A DNA stretch of 64,000 bases, from assembly GCF_000010085.1 (NCBI RefSeq), contig NC_007712.1, forward strand, positions 496,001 to 560,000. The letters are read 5' to 3'. Positions 61,213 through 64,000 of the stretch are shown piece after piece. Under the pieces are notes generated by a model that saw only the letters and a list, made by a program, of their open reading frames with translations, made no database searches and was not told the origin of the DNA. The DNA comes from Sodalis glossinidius str. 'morsitans'. Lineage in GTDB: Bacteria; Pseudomonadota; Gammaproteobacteria; Enterobacterales; Enterobacteriaceae. Within the stretch, counting starts at the first letter, position 1; every line of letters begins with the position of its first letter. Made by a program: the position numbers and the translations under genes.

Positions 61213-62190
61213 ATGAGCGATTCGGCCAGCTGGCAACCAAGCGCGCCTATTGCCAATTTATTAAAACGCGCTGCAATTGTGGGCCAGATCCGGCGGTTTT
61301 TCAGCGATCGCGGATTACTCGAAGTGGAAACGCCGGCAATGAGCCAGGCCACGGTGACGGATATCCATCTGGTGCCTTTCCAGACCTGTTTTATCGGACC
61401 GGGAGCGGCCGGCGGCATGCCGCTGTATTTGATGACCAGCCCCGAATATCACATGAAGCGTCTGCTGGCGGCCGGGAGTGGTCCCCTTTTCCAGCTATGC
61501 CGCAGTTTCCGTAATGAAGAGGCCGGCCGCTATCATAATCCGGAATTTACCATGCTTGAGTGGTATCGCCCCCATTACGATATGTACCGCCTGATGAATG
61601 AAGTCGACGATCTATTGCAGCAAATCCTCGATTGCGATAGTGCGGAAACGCTCTCCTATCAGCAGGTTTTCACTCGCCATGTGGGAATCGATCCCTTATC
61701 GGCTGACAAAGCGCAGCTGTATGACGCGGCGGTCAAATGGGATCTTGGTGAAGCGGCCTCGGTGGAGGACGATCGCGATACGCTCCTGCAGTTATTGTTT
61801 GCGATGGTGGTGGAGCCCAATATCGGGCACGATAAGCCGGCTTTCGTTTACCATTTCCCCGCCTCTCAGGCCGCGCTGGCTGAAATCAGCACCGAGGATC
61901 ATCGGGTTGCGGACCGGTTTGAAGCGTATTTTAAAGGTATTGAGCTGGCGAATGGTTTCTGTGAACTGACCGACGCGCGCGAGCAGCGTCAACGCTTCGA
62001 GCAGGATAATCGCAAGCGGGTGGCGATGAAGCTGAGCGAGCAGCCTATCGATGAAAATTTACTAGCGGCCCTGGCTCAGGGGATGCCGGAATGTTCCGGG
62101 GTGGCGTTGGGCGTGGACCGTCTGGTCATGCTGGCGCTGAAGGCCGATCGTTTGAGCGATGTCATCGCCTTTGCGGTGGAACGCGCCTAA
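61213..62190 (+). CDS. epmA: EF-P beta-lysyltransferase EpmA (GenX/PoxA)
   Basis: A 325-residue LysRS-like enzyme, without an anticodon-binding domain, that ligates (R)-beta-lysine to Lys34 of EF-P. Class II motifs are clear: RNEEAGRYHNPEFTMLEWYRPH (motif 2 region) and GVALGVDRLVML (motif 3). The ATG at 61213, with GGAGGGAAAG upstream, matches the E. coli start MSETASWQPS; the frame is open further up. Length equals E. coli. Convergent with mscM. Intact. Confidence 0.96.
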   Translation: MSDSASWQPSAPIANLLKRAAIVGQIRRFFSDRGLLEVETPAMSQATVTDIHLVPFQTCFIGPGAAGGMPLYLMTSPEYHMKRLLAAGSGPLFQLCRSFRNEEAGRYHNPEFTMLEWYRPHYDMYRLMNEVDDLLQQILDCDSAETLSYQQVFTRHVGIDPLSADKAQLYDAAVKWDLGEAASVEDDRDTLLQLLFAMVVEPNIGHDKPAFVYHFPASQAALAEISTEDHRVADRFEAYFKGIELANGFCELTDAREQRQRFEQDNRKRVAMKLSEQPIDENLLAALAQGMPECSGVALGVDRLVMLALKADRLSDVIAFAVERA

Positions 62191-62363
62191 GCGCTATCGC
62201 TGTGACTGCTTCTCTGACCGGCGCAGCCGGTAACGAAGAGGCTCCCCCCGTTTCCCGACGCCGCCGCTATCGCCTGCGTCCGTCGGCACCGCTGTTTTGA
62301 CTTCGCGGTGCCGGCGGGACCTAACGCTCAGCCGCTGGGGCCGGGGGGCAGGTACTCCGGCCG

Positions 62364-64000
62364 TCAGAGCGAGCCACTTTCCGCCTTGATCTGATCCCGG
62401 CGCAGCTGAAAGGGCGGGAAGGGCAATTCCATACCGTGGGCGTGATAGCCTTCCAGAATCAATGCATGCACCTGGTGGCGCAGCGGCATACGATGTCCCA
62501 TTTCTGCCGCATGCATACGCAGCTCAAACAGCGGCAAGCCCTGCTGTAAATCCACCAAAAAGGCCTCCGGGGCCGGCAACTCCAGCACCAGCGGACAGCG
62601 GCGCGCCGCCTGCACCAGAATATGGGTCACCTGTTCAATATTGGCCCTCGCCGGGGCGGGGACGTTCAACACCACGCGCGTGACGGTATCCGACAGCGAC
62701 CAGTTGACGAATTGTTCGGTGATGAAGGCCTTGTTGGGGACGATGATTTCTTTTCGATCCCAGTCGGTGATCGTCGTGGCGCGGGTATTGATCCGGGTAA
62801 TATTGCCGGTCAGGTTACGAATGGTCACCGTATCGCCGATACGGATCGGTTTTTCAAACAGAATCATCAGGCCGGAAATAAAATTGGCGAAGATCTCCTG
62901 CAGACCAAACCCCAGCCCCACGCCTAAGGCCGCCACCAGCCACTGCAATTTTGACCACTCGATACCTATCATGGAAAAGCCGATAAGCCCGCCCAACAGC
63001 ATCAGGCCATATTTGGTCAGGGTGGTAATGGCATAACCGGTCCCGGGGGTTAAATCCAAATGCTGCAGCAGTGCCAATTCGAGCAGTGCGGGTAAATTGC
63101 GCACCATCTGGGTGGTAATAATGAAGACAAGAATAGCGATCAGTACCGCGCCGAGCGTAATCGGCTGGATGCTATCGACCCCCTGGTTAGTTGAAGTGGC
63201 ATCCCACAGGGTGATATTTTCCAGGAAGCCAAACGCCGAATGCAGCTCTGACCACAGTAAAATTACCGATAACAGCGCAATCAGCGTCAGAATTGAGCGT
63301 ACCAGCTGCAGCGACTGTGCGCTGATGGTATCGAGATCCAGCACCTTCTCATCGACCTCGGCGGCGACCTCATTCAGCTGCGATTGCGACAAATCTTCCT
63401 CATTACGCGCCCGCTGGGCCAGCATTTCCGCGCGTCGCTGTTTGGTGCGCTCAAACGCAATGCGCCGCCGCTGAATGAACATCCAGCGGCGGATGATGTG
63501 ATAGATAATCAGCAATAAAAACCAAATCGATACCGAGGTTTCCAGCCGCGCCAGCAGCGCTTGCGCCGTCGCCAGATGCCCCAGGCACGCCGCGGCGGCG
63601 GCAACGATAGGCGCGCAGATCATCAAATTCCATAACGAACGATTGACGACGTTATCGCCGGCGCCGTGCTTATCGAGATACAGCGGCAGGCCGGCGCGTT
63701 TCAGGCTGCTGGTGACCAGCGCCAGACAGACGCACAGCAGCAGAAAGCATAATCGGCCCAGGGTGCCGGCAAACTCCCGTTCGCTGTAATTATCAAAGGA
63801 GATCAGCGCCATTATCAGCGGTACGATCATGCCAATAGACAAGGTGTAATAACGCAGCGCACGCTTGACCTGCTGCTTTGGCCAGCCGAAATGCACGACG
63901 AATAGCCCTTGCGGGCGGGCGAAGTGAGCGCACACCATGAACACCCACAGCACCGGCACCGTGGCGCTGACGCCGTCGCCGATAGCCACCGCTACCGGAT
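62364..64000 (-). CDS. mscM: miniconductance mechanosensitive channel MscM (YjeP), 3' part
   Basis: The C-terminal ~545 residues of a large MscS-superfamily channel; the frame continues open past the right window edge, so the periplasmic N-terminal part is outside. Several membrane helices lead into the conserved pore and beta domain: WLVAALGVGLGFGLQEIFANFISGLMILFEKPIRIGDTVTI, NLTGNITRINTRATTITDWDRKEIIVPNKAFI. It opens on membrane tension to release solutes in osmotic downshock. In E. coli it follows psd and neighbours epmA. The sequenced part is intact. Confidence 0.93.
   Translation of the reverse strand, partial: PVAVAIGDGVSATVPVLWVFMVCAHFARPQGLFVVHFGWPKQQVKRALRYYTLSIGMIVPLIMALISFDNYSEREFAGTLGRLCFLLLCVCLALVTSSLKRAGLPLYLDKHGAGDNVVNRSLWNLMICAPIVAAAAACLGHLATAQALLARLETSVSIWFLLLIIYHIIRRWMFIQRRRIAFERTKQRRAEMLAQRARNEEDLSQSQLNEVAAEVDEKVLDLDTISAQSLQLVRSILTLIALLSVILLWSELHSAFGFLENITLWDATSTNQGVDSIQPITLGAVLIAILVFIITTQMVRNLPALLELALLQHLDLTPGTGYAITTLTKYGLMLLGGLIGFSMIGIEWSKLQWLVAALGVGLGFGLQEIFANFISGLMILFEKPIRIGDTVTIRNLTGNITRINTRATTITDWDRKEIIVPNKAFITEQFVNWSLSDTVTRVVLNVPAPARANIEQVTHILVQAARRCPLVLELPAPEAFLVDLQQGLPLFELRMHAAEMGHRMPLRHQVHALILEGYHAHGMELPFPPFQLRRDQIKAESGSL

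Overview
The window looks like a chromosome segment of a Sodalis-type enterobacterial insect symbiont (S. glossinidius or a close relative). The evidence is gene content and order close to E. coli, a GC-rich coding background, a convergent EsaI/EsaR-type quorum-sensing pair, and a very high load of recently broken genes. About half of the recognisable genes carry nonsense codons, frameshifts or internal deletions, while most housekeeping genes are intact. The species is an inference from content; no database search was possible.

Layout. (1) 0.3-12 kb is the E. coli parC region: yohP, a YgiN-like monooxygenase, parC, plsC, ftsP(sufI), broken dkgA, yghB, metC, exbB-exbD with a Fur-box-like site, and broken yghA. 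ygiQ and yqhC-yqhD are missing from the expected order. (2) 12.3-16 kb holds an apparently intact luxI/luxR pair, with a 20-bp lux/esa-box-like palindrome in front of luxI, and a broken CSS-EAL gene. (3) 16-38 kb is bounded by two inverted copies of one IS110-family element. Between them are mostly fossils: yifK, the liv operon with a livG/livF chimera, a DUF1003 gene with three in-frame amber codons and no frameshift, DoxX and cupin genes, a molybdate/tungstate-like ABC system without an ATPase, an ABM-ACT-ArsR operon, a BASS-family symporter, EamA, LysR and kinase scraps, dgkA, and a possible leucine-rich-repeat effector remnant. The apparently functional exceptions are a DUF1471 periplasmic protein and an orphan arnC-arnT pair behind a sequence with the geometry of a PhoP-activated promoter. 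(4) 38-49.9 kb is a decayed lambdoid prophage: CI-like repressor, broken Cro, broken VapE-type primase/helicase, a LexA box, a lysis cassette, an in-frame Rha/tail-fibre fusion, and a serotype-converting gtrA-gtrB-gtr cassette with an IS903-like insertion. It lies beside tRNA-Phe, next to an Rpn-type remnant. (5) 50-64 kb matches the E. coli 94-minute region: tRNA-Phe, yjdC, dsbD, cutA, broken aspA, fxsA, groES-groEL, yjeI, epmB, efp, an entericidin, broken blc, epmA and mscM. dcuA, sugE, ampC and frdABCD are absent.

Working units. efp, epmA and epmB form a complete EF-P lysylation module. groESL keeps a near-consensus heat-shock promoter. exbBD should energise TonB-dependent uptake under Fur control. 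arnC-arnT could modify lipid A if the sugar donor is made elsewhere. luxI/luxR should be a working acyl-homoserine-lactone circuit. The prophage is unlikely to be viable, since its replication, lysis and tail genes are broken. The window joins two blocks that lie far apart in E. coli, with the accessory region at the join.
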